Notes: generated by a model from the sequence alone, not told the origin. Counted from the first letter of the stretch, positions 27,809 through 36,409 are shown. The stretch is 64,000 nucleotides of DNA from Actinokineospora bangkokensis (GCF_001940455.1 NZ_MKQR01000009.1:248754-312753), one strand, 5' to 3'. A program made the numbers and translations.

Positions 27809-28650
27809 CCACCCTGATCAGCGAGCTGACCAAGCGGCTGCCGGACCGCTGGCTCGCGGGCGCGCTGGGCCCCGGCCTGCTCTGGCTGGTGCTCGCCGTC
27901 GTCGCGGGCGCCCTCGGCCACGGCCGCCCCTTCGACACCCGGCGGGTGGCGGACCTGGCCCAGCGGGCGGGCGAGCTGATCAACCGCAGGCCCGCGGAGG
28001 CCGTCGTCCTCGGCGCGCTGGGGATCGCCGCGGCCCTGCTGATGAGCGCGCTCGCCCGGGTGTTCGGCTCGGCCGCCCGAGCCGTCTGGCACGGCCGGTG
28101 GCGCGGTCCGGCCGCCCCGGCCGGTCGGTGGTGGGCGGGGGTCCGGGCCCGGCGCGCGGCCCGGTCGCTGACCCGCGCGGGCACCACCCTGCCGAAGGCG
28201 TACCTGCCCACCACGCCGACGTGGATCGGTGACCGCCTCCAGCTCGCGGACACCCGGGTGGACGCCCAGTACGGGCTGTCCCTGGCCCTGGTGTGGCCGC
28301 GGCTGTGGCAGGTGCTCGACGCCGACACCCGCGCGCTGGTGCAGCAGGCCAGGGCCCGCGTCGACCTCGCGAGCACGCTCGCGGGCTGGTCGGTGTGCGT
28401 GCTGGCGCTGTCCGCGCTCTGGTGGCCCGCGGCCGTCGCCGGGGTGGTGCTGCTGGTGGCTTCCTGGCAGCGCGCCCGCACAGCCGCGGACGTGTTCGCC
28501 GCGACCGTGGAGTCCACTGTGGATGTCCATCACCGGGCGCTCGCCACCGCACTGGGCTTCTCCCTGGTCGAGGGAGAACCGCTGTCCCCGGAGGCCGCCG
28601 ACGCCATCAACGACCAGTTGGACAAGGGTGCCACACCGCAGCCGCGCTAA
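27805..28650 (+). CDS. Unrecognised membrane protein with two pairs of hydrophobic segments
   Basis: 281 aa. ATG 27805 overlaps the upstream stop. The sequence shows a hydrophobic helix near residues 18-40 (GLLWLVLAVVAGALG), another near 70-90 (VVLGALGIAAALLMSAL), a basic Trp/Arg-rich loop, a central soluble region (TWIGDRLQLADTRVDAQYGL, VWPRLWQVLDADTRA), and two close helices near 192-232 (SVCVLALSALWWPAAVAGVVLL), then a soluble tail. No family recognised. Together with the preceding Cys-containing protein it forms a two-gene operon. Confidence 0.72.
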   Translation: MTTLISELTKRLPDRWLAGALGPGLLWLVLAVVAGALGHGRPFDTRRVADLAQRAGELINRRPAEAVVLGALGIAAALLMSALARVFGSAARAVWHGRWRGPAAPAGRWWAGVRARRAARSLTRAGTTLPKAYLPTTPTWIGDRLQLADTRVDAQYGLSLALVWPRLWQVLDADTRALVQQARARVDLASTLAGWSVCVLALSALWWPAAVAGVVLLVASWQRARTAADVFAATVESTVDVHHRALATALGFSLVEGEPLSPEAADAINDQLDKGATPQPR

Positions 28651-28734
28651 CGCGTGTTCCACAAGCCCGCCACCCAACAGGCACGAAGACGAACGAGCTG
28701 ATCCCGTCCCCTCCGGTGGGGCAGGCCCCAGTGC

Positions 28735-29301
28735 TCAGACCCGCGCCGCGACGGTGGAAACCCACAGCATCGAGGCCGCCGCGCCGACGGCGATGGTGAC
28801 CGACCCCCACGCGCCACCGGACATCGCCCACAGGTCACCCAACGCCATCGCCGCCCCGGCCACGACCGACAGCGCCGCGCTCCCACGCGCACCCGCCCGG
28901 CGGAACCGCCGCGCCAGGATGAAGCACGTGGCCGCCAGCGAGGCGAAAGACGCCGTCCCGGCCGCCATGTGCAGGTAGCTGTGCCAGGTCAGCACGGTGC
29001 CCGCGTCCATCGGGAACACCCCCGCGGCCGCCAACCCGACCCCGTTGACGCGCATCAGCCGCACCGGCCACACCCCGGGCAGGGCGGACGCTCCCAGGAA
29101 CGTCAACACCCCCGCGACCAGGAAGTTCAGCACCTGCACCCACCCCGCGGGGCCGAGGCTGAGCATGCTCAGCGGTGCGGTGCCCAGGTCGAACCCGTCG
29201 CGCGTCGCCGCCTGGGCGAACGACACCGCCACCCAGAGCGGTCCCGCGGCCGTCAGCAGGTGGGCCGGGGTGAGGCGAGCGGGGGAGAGGGTGGCGGTCA
29301 T
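28735..29301 (-). CDS. DUF998-family membrane protein
   Basis: 188 aa from ATG 29301 (GGAG-like site just upstream). Six hydrophobic segments and the family hallmarks: an N-terminal helix with AAGPLWVAVSFAQAATRDGFDL in parts, the SMLSLGPAGWVQVLNF loop, and the GVFPMDAG and HSYLHMAAG motifs. DUF998 proteins are integral membrane proteins of unknown function. It is divergent from the DGPF gene across a spacer containing a perfect palindrome (29356-29383). Confidence 0.87.
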   Translation of the reverse strand: MTATLSPARLTPAHLLTAAGPLWVAVSFAQAATRDGFDLGTAPLSMLSLGPAGWVQVLNFLVAGVLTFLGASALPGVWPVRLMRVNGVGLAAAGVFPMDAGTVLTWHSYLHMAAGTASFASLAATCFILARRFRRAGARGSAALSVVAGAAMALGDLWAMSGGAWGSVTIAVGAAASMLWVSTVAARV

Positions 29302-29355
29302 CGTCTGCTCCTTCGGGGGTCTGGACTGCTTGCACCCCACGTCGGTGCCGAGCTG

Positions 29356-29383
29356 CGACAGGGAATCACTCCATTCCCTGTCG
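29356..29383. promoter_or_regulatory. 11-bp perfect inverted repeat in divergent promoter
   Basis: CGACAGGGAAT (29356-29366) and its exact complement (29373-29383) flank a 6-nt spacer. It lies 55 nt from each start of the divergent DUF998 and DGPF genes. It has the size of a dimeric repressor operator; no adjacent repressor gene is present, so the binding protein is unknown. Confidence 0.65.
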
Positions 29384-29437
29384 GATAGGCTGCGCGACGT
29401 CTGGGCGAGAGCAGTTCCGATCCACCGAGGAGCGACC

Positions 29438-29758
29438 ATGCAGTTCCTGATGACGATGAAGCCCACCGACGCCGCCCCGGACGAGGACCTGATCGTCCGG
29501 ATGGGCGAGTTCATCGCGGAGGTCACCGCGGCGGGCGTGCTCATCGCCACCGGTGGGCTGGAGCCCGGCGGCACGGTGGTCACCTCCGCGGGCGACGAGG
29601 TGACCGTCACCGACGGGCCGTTCACCGAGGCCAAGGAGGCCATCGCCGGGTTCGCGCTGGTCGAGTGCGCCGACCGGGAGCAGGCCATCGAGCTGACCAC
29701 GCGGTTCCGCAGGATCGTGGGCGACGGCGAGAGCCGCGTCCAGCAGGTCTTCGCCTGA
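29438..29758 (+). CDS. YCII/DGPF-domain protein
   Basis: 106 aa from ATG 29438 behind GAGGAGCGACC. The hallmark motif is present as VTVTDGPFTEAKEAIAGFAL, with N-terminal MQFLMTMKP. The family is a small ferredoxin-like-fold protein of the YCII superfamily. Such DGPF proteins are known to be encoded next to ECF42-group sigma factors, exactly as here: the sigma gene starts 13 nt downstream, so they form one operon. Confidence 0.93.
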   Translation: MQFLMTMKPTDAAPDEDLIVRMGEFIAEVTAAGVLIATGGLEPGGTVVTSAGDEVTVTDGPFTEAKEAIAGFALVECADREQAIELTTRFRRIVGDGESRVQQVFA

Positions 29759-29771
29759 GCCGAGCCGACCG

Positions 29772-31721
29772 GTGACCGACCCCGCGCGCGTCCTCCAGGC
29801 GGTCTGGGCGCAGGAGTCCGCCCGGGTCGTCGGCGCGCTCGTGCGGGTGGTGCGCGACGTCGGGCTGGCCGAGGAGCTGGCCCAGGACGCGCTGGAGTCC
29901 GCCCTGCGCCAGTGGCCGGAGGGGGGCGTGCCGGACAACCCCGGCGCCTGGCTCGTCGCGGTGGCCAAGCGCCGGGCGGTCGACCACCTGCGCCGCGCAG
30001 GCCGCGACGAGCGGGCCGCCGCGCGCGTGGCCGAGCGGCCGGAGCACGTCGACACCTCCGACGACGTGCTCCGGCTGGTGTTCCTGACCTGCCACCCCGC
30101 CCTGCCCGCCGCCGCCCGCGTGGCGCTGACCCTGCGGCTGGTCGCGGGCTTGACCACCGCCGAGATCGCCCGCGCGCACCTGGTCCCCGAACCCCTGGTC
30201 ACCCAGCGCGTCGCCGACGCCAAGCGCACCCTGGCGGGCGTCGGCGTCGAGCTGCCCGAGGGCGACGAGCTGCGCACCCGGCTGGCGTCGGTGCTGGAGG
30301 TCGTCTACCTCGTGTTCAACGAGGGCTACTCCGCCACGGCGGGCGACGACCTGCTGCGGCCTGCGCTCTGCGCCCAAGCCCTGCGCCTGGGCGGGCTGCT
30401 CGCGGAACTCGCGCCGCACGAGGCGGAGGTGCACGGCCTCGTCGCCCTCATGCACGTCCAGCAGTCCCGGGCCGCCGCCCGCACCGGCCCGCGCGGCGAA
30501 CCCGTGCGCCTGCACGAGCAGGACCGGGCGCTGTGGGACCCGCTGTCGATCCGCGCGGGCTTCGCCGCGATGCTGCGGGCGCGCGCGGCGGGCGGCGCCC
30601 CCGGGCCGTACGTGCTGCAAGCGGCGATCGCGGTGTGCCACGCCCAGGCCGCGTCGGCCGAAACGACCGACTGGGCCCGCATCGCCGCCCTCTACGAGGC
30701 GTTGGCGGTGCTGCTGCCGACACCGGTGGTGCGGCTCAACCACGCGGTCGCGGTGAGCCGCGCGGTGGGGCCGGAGGCGGCGCTGGCCCTGGTCGACCCG
30801 CTCACCCGCGACCCGGGTCTGCGGGACTACCACCTGCTGCCCAGCGTGCGCGGCGACCTGCTGCTCTCGCTCGGGCGCGGAGCCGAGGCCAGGGTGGAGC
30901 TGGAGCGCGCGGCCGGTCTGACCCGCAACCAGGCGGAGCGCGCCTTCCTGCTGCGCCGCGCCGCCGACCTGCCCGCCTCCGGTGCCCGCACGTTCGGTGC
31001 GGCGTGCGCGGAGTTCCTGGCGCAGGCGGGCGTGCGGCCGTCCACTGTGCGCTCGTACCGGCAGACCTTGGACCGCCTCCGGCGCGCGCTCGGGGACGGG
31101 GTGGCTCTGTCCGATGTGGATGCCGCACGGGTCGCGGCGGCCTTCGCGGCGTGGGACTCGGCCGCTGCGAGGACGTGGAACCGCCACCGCGCGGCACTGC
31201 GCTCGTTCGCGGTGTGGGCCGGGGTGGACTGGCACGAGGTCGTGCCGTTCCGCGACGAGCCACCGGTGGTGGTCCGGGAGGTGGACCTCGCCGCGCTGTG
31301 GGCGCTGGACGTCCCGGTGCGGGAGAAGGCGTTGTGGCGCTTGCTGCACGAGTCGGGCGCACCCGTTTCCGCGGTGCTGGGGTTGAACGTGCAGGACCTG
31401 GACCAGGACGACCGCCGCGCCCACTCCGGCGACCGGTGGATCAGTTGGCGCGCAGGCACCGCCGCCCTGCTCCCCGAGCTGATCGGTGACCGCGTCCACG
31501 GCCCGCTGTTCCTGACCGATCGCCGCGCCACCCGTCCCGGGCCCCTTGAGGACGTGTGCCCGGTGTCCGGTCGCCACCGGTTGTCCTACGAACGCGCCGA
31601 ATACCTGTTCAAGCAAGCCACGCGGCCCCTGGACCCGGATGGGCGCGGCTATACCCTGACAAACCTCAAACCGAAGTCTTACAGAAAAGCATCCGGACCC
31701 GTGGCACAGTCGAAGGCATGA
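29772..31721 (+). CDS. ECF42-type sigma factor fused to a degenerate tyrosine-recombinase segment
   Basis: 649 aa in one open frame from GTG 29772. Residues 1-400 are a complete ECF42-like sigma factor: sigma-2 (EELAQDALESALRQWP, NPGAWLVAVAKRRAVDHLRR), sigma-4 (ALTLRLVAGLTTAEIARAHLV), and the long C-terminal extension with VVYLVFNEGYSA and HEAEVHGLVALM. These normally end near LLRRAADL at about 400. Here the frame continues into a site-specific recombinase: SAM-like core-binding domain (FLAQAGVRPSTVRSYRQTLDRL) and the start of a catalytic domain (LWRLLHESGAPVSAVLGLNVQDLD, LFLTDRR, RLSYERAEYLFKQAT, GYTL). The first catalytic Arg appears replaced, and sequence ends before the LRH box and Tyr. 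The recombinase half is thus non-catalytic, possibly a DNA-binding add-on or junk from a deletion. The stop overlaps the next start (ATGA). Confidence 0.85.
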   Translation: MTDPARVLQAVWAQESARVVGALVRVVRDVGLAEELAQDALESALRQWPEGGVPDNPGAWLVAVAKRRAVDHLRRAGRDERAAARVAERPEHVDTSDDVLRLVFLTCHPALPAAARVALTLRLVAGLTTAEIARAHLVPEPLVTQRVADAKRTLAGVGVELPEGDELRTRLASVLEVVYLVFNEGYSATAGDDLLRPALCAQALRLGGLLAELAPHEAEVHGLVALMHVQQSRAAARTGPRGEPVRLHEQDRALWDPLSIRAGFAAMLRARAAGGAPGPYVLQAAIAVCHAQAASAETTDWARIAALYEALAVLLPTPVVRLNHAVAVSRAVGPEAALALVDPLTRDPGLRDYHLLPSVRGDLLLSLGRGAEARVELERAAGLTRNQAERAFLLRRAADLPASGARTFGAACAEFLAQAGVRPSTVRSYRQTLDRLRRALGDGVALSDVDAARVAAAFAAWDSAAARTWNRHRAALRSFAVWAGVDWHEVVPFRDEPPVVVREVDLAALWALDVPVREKALWRLLHESGAPVSAVLGLNVQDLDQDDRRAHSGDRWISWRAGTAALLPELIGDRVHGPLFLTDRRATRPGPLEDVCPVSGRHRLSYERAEYLFKQATRPLDPDGRGYTLTNLKPKSYRKASGPVAQSKA

Positions 31722-32869
31722 ACGTCTGCACCGAACGCCGGGTGGGGGCCGCGGTCGGGGCGTTGCTCGCCGCGCTCCTGCTCGTCTCCTGCGCCAACAC
31801 CACGTCCGCCACATCCACCACGCCTGCCGCGTCCGCTACGTCCGCCACCGCGCCGACCAGCCACCCCAGCGGCGCGGAGGTGCTCATCAGCGCCGCGACG
31901 GTGCCGACCCCGGCAGGGCTCCCGGAGGGCACACGGGTCGACCGCATCACCTACCGCTCGACCTCGCCCACAGGCCAACCGATCACCGTCAGCGGCGTGA
32001 CCCTCGTCCCCGCCCGACCCGCGCCGGGCAGGCCCGTCCTGGCCTGGGCGCACGGCACGACCGGCATCGGGGACGCCTGCGCCCCCTCCGCGGACCCGCG
32101 GCTCGCCGGGTACGAGGACCTGTTCAGCGCGTTCCTGGGGCAGGGCTACGCCATCACCGCCACCGACTACGAGGGCCTGGGCACCCCGGGCGACCACCCG
32201 TACCTGATCACCGCGTCGGCCGGGCGTTCCGTGGTGGACTCCGTGCAGGCCCTGCGGGACCTGCGCCCGGAGCTCGGTGACCGGTGGGTCGCCATCGGCC
32301 ACTCCCAGGGCGGGCACGCCGCGCTGGCCGCCGCCGAGATCGGTGGTCCGGGGCTCGTCGGCGCCGTCGCTTACGCGCCCGCCCCGAACATGACCGACAA
32401 CGTCGACTCCCTCGCGCAGGCGGTCCCCGCTGAGCAGGCGCTCTACACGATGATGCTGGTCGGCCTGCGCAGCCAGCACCCCGACCTCGACTACGGCGAC
32501 TACCTGGGGTCGCGGGCGCAGCAGTTGGTCGAGCCCGCCCGGACGGAGTGCATCGACGCCTTGGTGGGGACGTTCAGCAAGGCCAACCTGCCCGGCAGCG
32601 AGTACCAGCCGCGCAGCGCGGAGGCGGCCGAGCGGTTGCGCGGCTGGTTCGCCGCCAACGAGCTCGCCCGCCGCCCCACCGCGGTGCCGGTCCTGGTCGC
32701 CCAGGGCGACGCGGACGAGGTGGTGCTGCCGGAGTACACCGACGCGCTGGTCAAGCAGGCCAGGGCCCAGGGCTCGGCGGTCGACCTGCGCACCTACCCC
32801 GGCGCCAGCCACGGCGGGGTGCTCCAGGCCTCGGCCCGGGACGTGGCGCAGTGGCTGGGCGAGCGGTGA
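31718..32869 (+). CDS. Secretory-lipase-type alpha/beta hydrolase lipoprotein
   Basis: 383 aa from ATG 31718. Lipoprotein signal with basic start (TERR), hydrophobic core (GALLAALLL) and lipobox LVSC, then a Ser/Thr/Ala-rich linker. The hydrolase domain shows AWAHGTTGIGDACAPS, TDYEGLGTPG, nucleophile GHSQGG, and C-terminal Asp (AQGDADEVV) and His (PGASHGGVL), matching the fungal-like secretory lipase (LIP) family. It likely hydrolyses lipid esters at the outer face of the membrane. The start overlaps the sigma-recombinase stop; the unusually AT-rich 31650-31700 with CTGACA at 31656 could be its own promoter. Confidence 0.88.
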   Translation: MNVCTERRVGAAVGALLAALLLVSCANTTSATSTTPAASATSATAPTSHPSGAEVLISAATVPTPAGLPEGTRVDRITYRSTSPTGQPITVSGVTLVPARPAPGRPVLAWAHGTTGIGDACAPSADPRLAGYEDLFSAFLGQGYAITATDYEGLGTPGDHPYLITASAGRSVVDSVQALRDLRPELGDRWVAIGHSQGGHAALAAAEIGGPGLVGAVAYAPAPNMTDNVDSLAQAVPAEQALYTMMLVGLRSQHPDLDYGDYLGSRAQQLVEPARTECIDALVGTFSKANLPGSEYQPRSAEAAERLRGWFAANELARRPTAVPVLVAQGDADEVVLPEYTDALVKQARAQGSAVDLRTYPGASHGGVLQASARDVAQWLGER

Positions 32870-32881
32870 CCCCGGTGCCGG

Positions 32882-34036
32882 TCAGAGCCTGCCTGCGGGG
32901 AGTCGACCGGCCTCGAACGCGGCGACCTGCTCCGGGGTGAACGGCGGGGTGAACAGGGTCTCGGCCACCGCGTAGCAGCGGAACATGTCCGCGATGTAGT
33001 GCATCCGGTCCGGCAGGTCCGCCCAGTCGGCCGCCGCCGTGCCGACCAGGCTGTCCGGCGTGGGGTCGACCTGGCCGAGCAGGGCCAGCAGGTCGGGGTT
33101 GGTCAGCTCGCGCAGCTCCGCCGGGTAGGCGGCCGTGAGGTCGTCGCTGAGGTCCAGGGCGGAGTCGTCCGGCAGGGCCAGCGCCATCAGCACCGTGGTG
33201 ATCGCGCGCCGGGTGACCAGCCTGGCGACCTCGGCCACGGCGCCGACCACCACGCCCAGCAGGGGCGTCCTGTCGAGCACCGGGCGCAGCAGCGGCAGGC
33301 GCTCCAGCAGGTCGCGCTCGACCTCGCGCGGGTCGAGCACGGGGGCGTTGAGGGCGTCGGCGATCTCCGGCTGCAAGCGGGTCTGCTCGTGCAGGCCGAT
33401 CAGCACGTTGCCCAGCAGCAGGAGCTCGGCGCGGTCCTTCGGGTCGGCGGTGAAGCGGGCGCGGTAGTAGGCGGCGAACGCCCGGCGCAGGTACTCCTGC
33501 CCCGATGGCGGCGGGCCCGCCCGCAGGGTCGCGAGGAAGGCGCCGATCCGCTGCTCGTCGAACTCCTCCTCGTCGGTGAAGGCGTCGAGGAACTGGGCCA
33601 CCTCGTGCGCGATCTCCGCGAAGACCTTCAGGTTGCCGCGCGCCCCCGCCTCGCTGGCCGCGTCGAGGCGGGCCAGCGTGGCGATGGAGCGGTGCACGAG
33701 CCGCTCGACGCCCGTGCGCGCCTCGGCGGGCAGCGCCCGCCGAGCCAGCCCCGCGACCGCCCTGGCCAGCGCGGGGGAGGTGGCGAGCACCCGCTCGACG
33801 AACCGGCGCGCGTCCTCCTGCCGGATCGTCTGGCCGACCTGCTTGGACGCCCACACCGCGAAGGTGCACCAGTTGGCCGCGGCCCCGGTGAACCGGGACA
33901 GCGCCGTGGACAGCTCGTGGTAGCAGTGCGTGATCGCGAGGTTGCGCAGCACCGGGTCCGCGACGGCCGCGATGCGCGCCACCTGGGCCGGGGACGGCAC
34001 CGGGCGGGTGGTGACCTGCTCGGCCGTGAGCGCCAT
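32882..34036 (-). CDS. Unrecognised all-helical protein
   Basis: 384 aa from ATG 34036 (GGGAGC 6 nt upstream). No signal peptide; predicted mostly helical, with features THCYHELSTALSRFTGAAANWCTFAVWASKQVGQTIR in its N-terminal third (seen as YHELSTALS, ANWCTFAVWAS), a polar centre (DAFTDEEEFDEQR, AYYRARF, LGNVLIGLHEQTRLQP) and a semi-hydrophobic stretch near 265-280. Similar proteins of about 380-400 residues occur in actinobacteria without known function. It is divergent from the Ser/Thr kinase with a 205-bp spacer holding an operator-like palindrome. A kinase-substrate relation is only a guess. Confidence 0.75.
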   Translation of the reverse strand: MALTAEQVTTRPVPSPAQVARIAAVADPVLRNLAITHCYHELSTALSRFTGAAANWCTFAVWASKQVGQTIRQEDARRFVERVLATSPALARAVAGLARRALPAEARTGVERLVHRSIATLARLDAASEAGARGNLKVFAEIAHEVAQFLDAFTDEEEFDEQRIGAFLATLRAGPPPSGQEYLRRAFAAYYRARFTADPKDRAELLLLGNVLIGLHEQTRLQPEIADALNAPVLDPREVERDLLERLPLLRPVLDRTPLLGVVVGAVAEVARLVTRRAITTVLMALALPDDSALDLSDDLTAAYPAELRELTNPDLLALLGQVDPTPDSLVGTAAADWADLPDRMHYIADMFRCYAVAETLFTPPFTPEQVAAFEAGRLPAGRL

Positions 34037-34165
34037 CGGGCGTGCTCCCTTCGATTCGGAAATCCGCTGGTGGAATCGTGGATTACCGGGCCGGTGTCAG
34101 GGGTAACCGCCGATTCGGCGGGCGCGCCCGGGCCCCGCTACCACCGAGGCAGGACGAGGACCCCT

Positions 34166-34188
34166 TGACATCCCCCACTGGGATGTCA
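34166..34188. promoter_or_regulatory. Palindrome TGACATCCC-N5-GGGATGTCA
   Basis: A perfect 9-bp inverted repeat (34166-34174 and 34180-34188) with a 5-nt spacer, 53 bp before the kinase start. TTGACA at 34165 overlaps the left arm, so a regulator binding here would block or position RNA polymerase. Confidence 0.6.
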
Positions 34189-34241
34189 CCCGAGCGGGTA
34201 CTGTGGACGGGCCTTGGCGACATCGCGAGGAGGCGGTGGGT

Positions 34242-35441
34242 GTGGAACTGGTGGCGGGGCGGTACCGGTTGGTCGAACCGCTGGGCGTCGGCTCGACCGC
34301 CGACGTCCACCTCGCGCACGACACCCTGCTGGACCGGCCGGTGGCGTTGAAGCTGCTCACCGGCACCGCGGAGATCGCCGACCCGCGCCGGTTCGCCAAC
34401 GAGGTGCGGGCGCTGTCGGGGCTGTCGCACCCGAACCTGGTGCAGGTGCTCGACGCGGGCACCGACGGGCGCACCCCGTACGTCGTGCTCAGCCTGGTGC
34501 GCGGTCGCACCCTGTCCTCCCGCCTGGTCGAGGAGGGGCGGCTGGAGGTGGCCGAGGTCCGCCACCTCGGCGCGCTGCTGGCGGACGTGCTCGCCCACGT
34601 GCACGAGCGCGGGGTGGTCCACCGCGACGTCAAGCCGTCGAACATCCTGCTCGACCACGACGAGCAGCCGCACCTGGCCGACTTCGGGCTGGCCCTGCTC
34701 ACCGGCGGCACCCGCTTCACGCGCAGTGACCGGATGGTGGGCACCGCCGCCTACCTCTCGCCCGAGCAGGTGCGCGGCGACCAGGTCGGGCCGGTCGCCG
34801 ACGTCTACGCCCTGGGCCTGGTGCTGCTGGAGTGCCTGACCGGCAAGCGCGAGTACCCGGGCAGCGAGGTCGAGACCGCGGTCGCCCGCCTGCACCGCCC
34901 GCCCCAGGTGCCCGACGACCTCCCGCCCGACCTCGTCCGGCTGCTGACCCTGATGACCTCGCTGACCCCGCGCCGCCGGCCGTCGGCGGCCGACTGCGCC
35001 CGGGCCCTGCGCACCCCGACGGCCATCCTCGTCGTCCCGCAGCGCGAGCGCCGCAAGCGCACCCCCCTCGTCGCCGCGGGCCTCGGCCTCGTCGCGGCGG
35101 TCGCGACCACGGCCGCGGTCCTGGGCAGCACCACCTCCCAGGGCACCGCACCACCCGCCGCGGAGACCCCCGCCACCTCCGTCCCCGCGGGCACCGACTC
35201 CGCCGCCCCGACCGCGACGACGGGTCAGGTCGAGCAGGCCGCGGTCGTCCCCACCCAGACCACCACCGACGACCAGCGCGGCCGCGGTGGGCCCGGCGCC
35301 GACCCCAAGGTCAAGCAGGCGGGTCCGGGCCCCGCTGCGGCGGGCCCGGCCGCGGACAACCCCAACAAGGGCAAGGGCGTCAACAGCGGCAAGCCCGCCG
35401 AGAAGAAGCCCGAGAAGGTCCCCGCCCCCGGCAAGGGCTGA
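34242..35441 (+). CDS. Membrane-anchored Ser/Thr protein kinase (Hanks type, no PASTA)
   Basis: 399 aa. GTG 34242 chosen because GAGGAGG ends 8 nt upstream; GTG 34236 is too close. Kinase domain residues about 5-265: Gly loop LGVGSTADVHLAHD, ATP-binding Lys in VALKLL, catalytic HRDVKPSN, metal-binding DFG (LADFGLAL), activation/P+1 GTAAYLSPEQ, and RRPSAADC near the end. A basic juxtamembrane segment and one TM helix (LVAAGLGLVAAVATTAAVLG) follow, then an extracellular low-complexity Thr/Pro/Lys-rich tail without PASTA repeats. It likely signals cell-surface state. Its stop codon directly abuts the opposing XRE gene's stop. Confidence 0.93.
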   Translation: MELVAGRYRLVEPLGVGSTADVHLAHDTLLDRPVALKLLTGTAEIADPRRFANEVRALSGLSHPNLVQVLDAGTDGRTPYVVLSLVRGRTLSSRLVEEGRLEVAEVRHLGALLADVLAHVHERGVVHRDVKPSNILLDHDEQPHLADFGLALLTGGTRFTRSDRMVGTAAYLSPEQVRGDQVGPVADVYALGLVLLECLTGKREYPGSEVETAVARLHRPPQVPDDLPPDLVRLLTLMTSLTPRRRPSAADCARALRTPTAILVVPQRERRKRTPLVAAGLGLVAAVATTAAVLGSTTSQGTAPPAAETPATSVPAGTDSAAPTATTGQVEQAAVVPTQTTTDDQRGRGGPGADPKVKQAGPGPAAAGPAADNPNKGKGVNSGKPAEKKPEKVPAPGKG

Positions 35442-36260
35442 TCAGCGCCTGCGGGCGGTGGTGGCCAGCAGGGCCAGGGACTGCTCGTCGCGGCTGCCCG
35501 GCTTGGCGTGCAGGACGGTCAGCACCTGGCCGTCGGCCAGCGGCATCGCGTGGAAGCGCAGGCTCAGCACGCCGACCTCCGGGTGGCGCATCCGCTTGGA
35601 CCCGGCGGTGGTGGTGTGCACGTCGTGGCGCGCCCAGAGGTCGCGGAACTCCTGGCTGTGCAGGGACAGGTCCCCGATGAGGGTGGTCAACTCCGGGTCG
35701 TGGGTGTCGGTGCCGATGCGGGCCCGGAAGTTGGCGACCGTCTCCGCCGCCGCGTGCTCCCGGTCGACGTGGTGGTCCTCAGCGGCGCCGTCGAGGAACA
35801 GCGAGCGCAGCAGGTTGGTGCCCGGGGTGTAGCAGGGGGCCAGCTCGCAGGCCAGGGCGTTCGCCCCGACGACGGTCATCCGCCGGTTCGTCACCGTCGC
35901 GGGGGTCATCGTCCAGGCGTCCAGCATCTCCTGCACCAGGTCGGTGACGCGCTCGGTGGTGCGCGCCGCGCCGCCGGGGGCCGGGCGGGCGAGCGCGTAC
36001 AGGTGCTCGACCAGCTCACCCTCCAGCCGCAGGGCGCGGGCCAGCGAGTCCAGCACGCTGTCGGAGGGCCGGTGGCCGCGCCCCTGCTCCAGGCGGACGT
36101 AGTAGTCGGCGCTGACCCCGGCGAGCATCGCCAGCTCCTCGCGGCGCAGGCCCTCCACCCGGCGGCGGGTGTCGGAGGTCGCCTCGGGCAGACCCACGTC
36201 CTGCGGCCGGACCAAGGCCCGGCGGGCGCGGAGGAACTCGGCGAGCGCGGCGTTGTCCAC
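35442..36260 (-). CDS. XRE-family regulator with MmyB-like ligand-binding domain
   Basis: 272 aa from GTG 36260. N-terminal HTH (GLRREELAMLAGVSADYYVRLEQGR in parts GLRREELA, GVSADYYVRLEQG) followed by the MmyB-like C-terminal PAS-type domain (RMTVVGANALACEL, NLLRSLFLD, NFRARIGT, DLWARHDV, HPEVGVLSLRFHAMPL). These regulators frequently sit divergent to an oxidoreductase gene and repress it; here the partner is the alcohol dehydrogenase at 36410. The promoter gap contains an inverted repeat at 36353-36379. Confidence 0.92.
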   Translation of the reverse strand: MDNAALAEFLRARRALVRPQDVGLPEATSDTRRRVEGLRREELAMLAGVSADYYVRLEQGRGHRPSDSVLDSLARALRLEGELVEHLYALARPAPGGAARTTERVTDLVQEMLDAWTMTPATVTNRRMTVVGANALACELAPCYTPGTNLLRSLFLDGAAEDHHVDREHAAAETVANFRARIGTDTHDPELTTLIGDLSLHSQEFRDLWARHDVHTTTAGSKRMRHPEVGVLSLRFHAMPLADGQVLTVLHAKPGSRDEQSLALLATTARRR

Positions 36261-36352
36261 GTCCCGACCGTACGCGGGCGGTGCCGGGCGAGGGTGGCCC
36301 TGCGGTTCCCAGGCTCGCGCCACCGATGGTGCGCCATCCGGCCCGGCGGCAG

Positions 36353-36379
36353 GGTCGGTCGTGTTCGGACGGACCGACC
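36353..36379. promoter_or_regulatory. Inverted repeat GGTCGGTC-N11-GACCGACC
   Basis: Perfect 8-bp arms (36353-36360, 36372-36379) in the 149-bp XRE/ADH divergent region, about 30 bp before the ADH start. A plausible operator for the divergent XRE regulator. Confidence 0.5.
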
Positions 36380-36409
36380 GGGATGGAGTTGGACGTGCAG
36401 CAGGGCCGG

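Noticed and set aside
31000-31721. Integrated mobile element around the recombinase segment
   Set aside because: No attachment-site repeats, excisionase or other mobile genes are nearby, and the recombinase lacks its catalytic residues.
34165-34204. TTGACA plus TACTGT as the kinase promoter
   Set aside because: The boxes are 28 bp apart, too far for a sigma-70-type promoter; the TTGACA is better seen as part of the palindrome.
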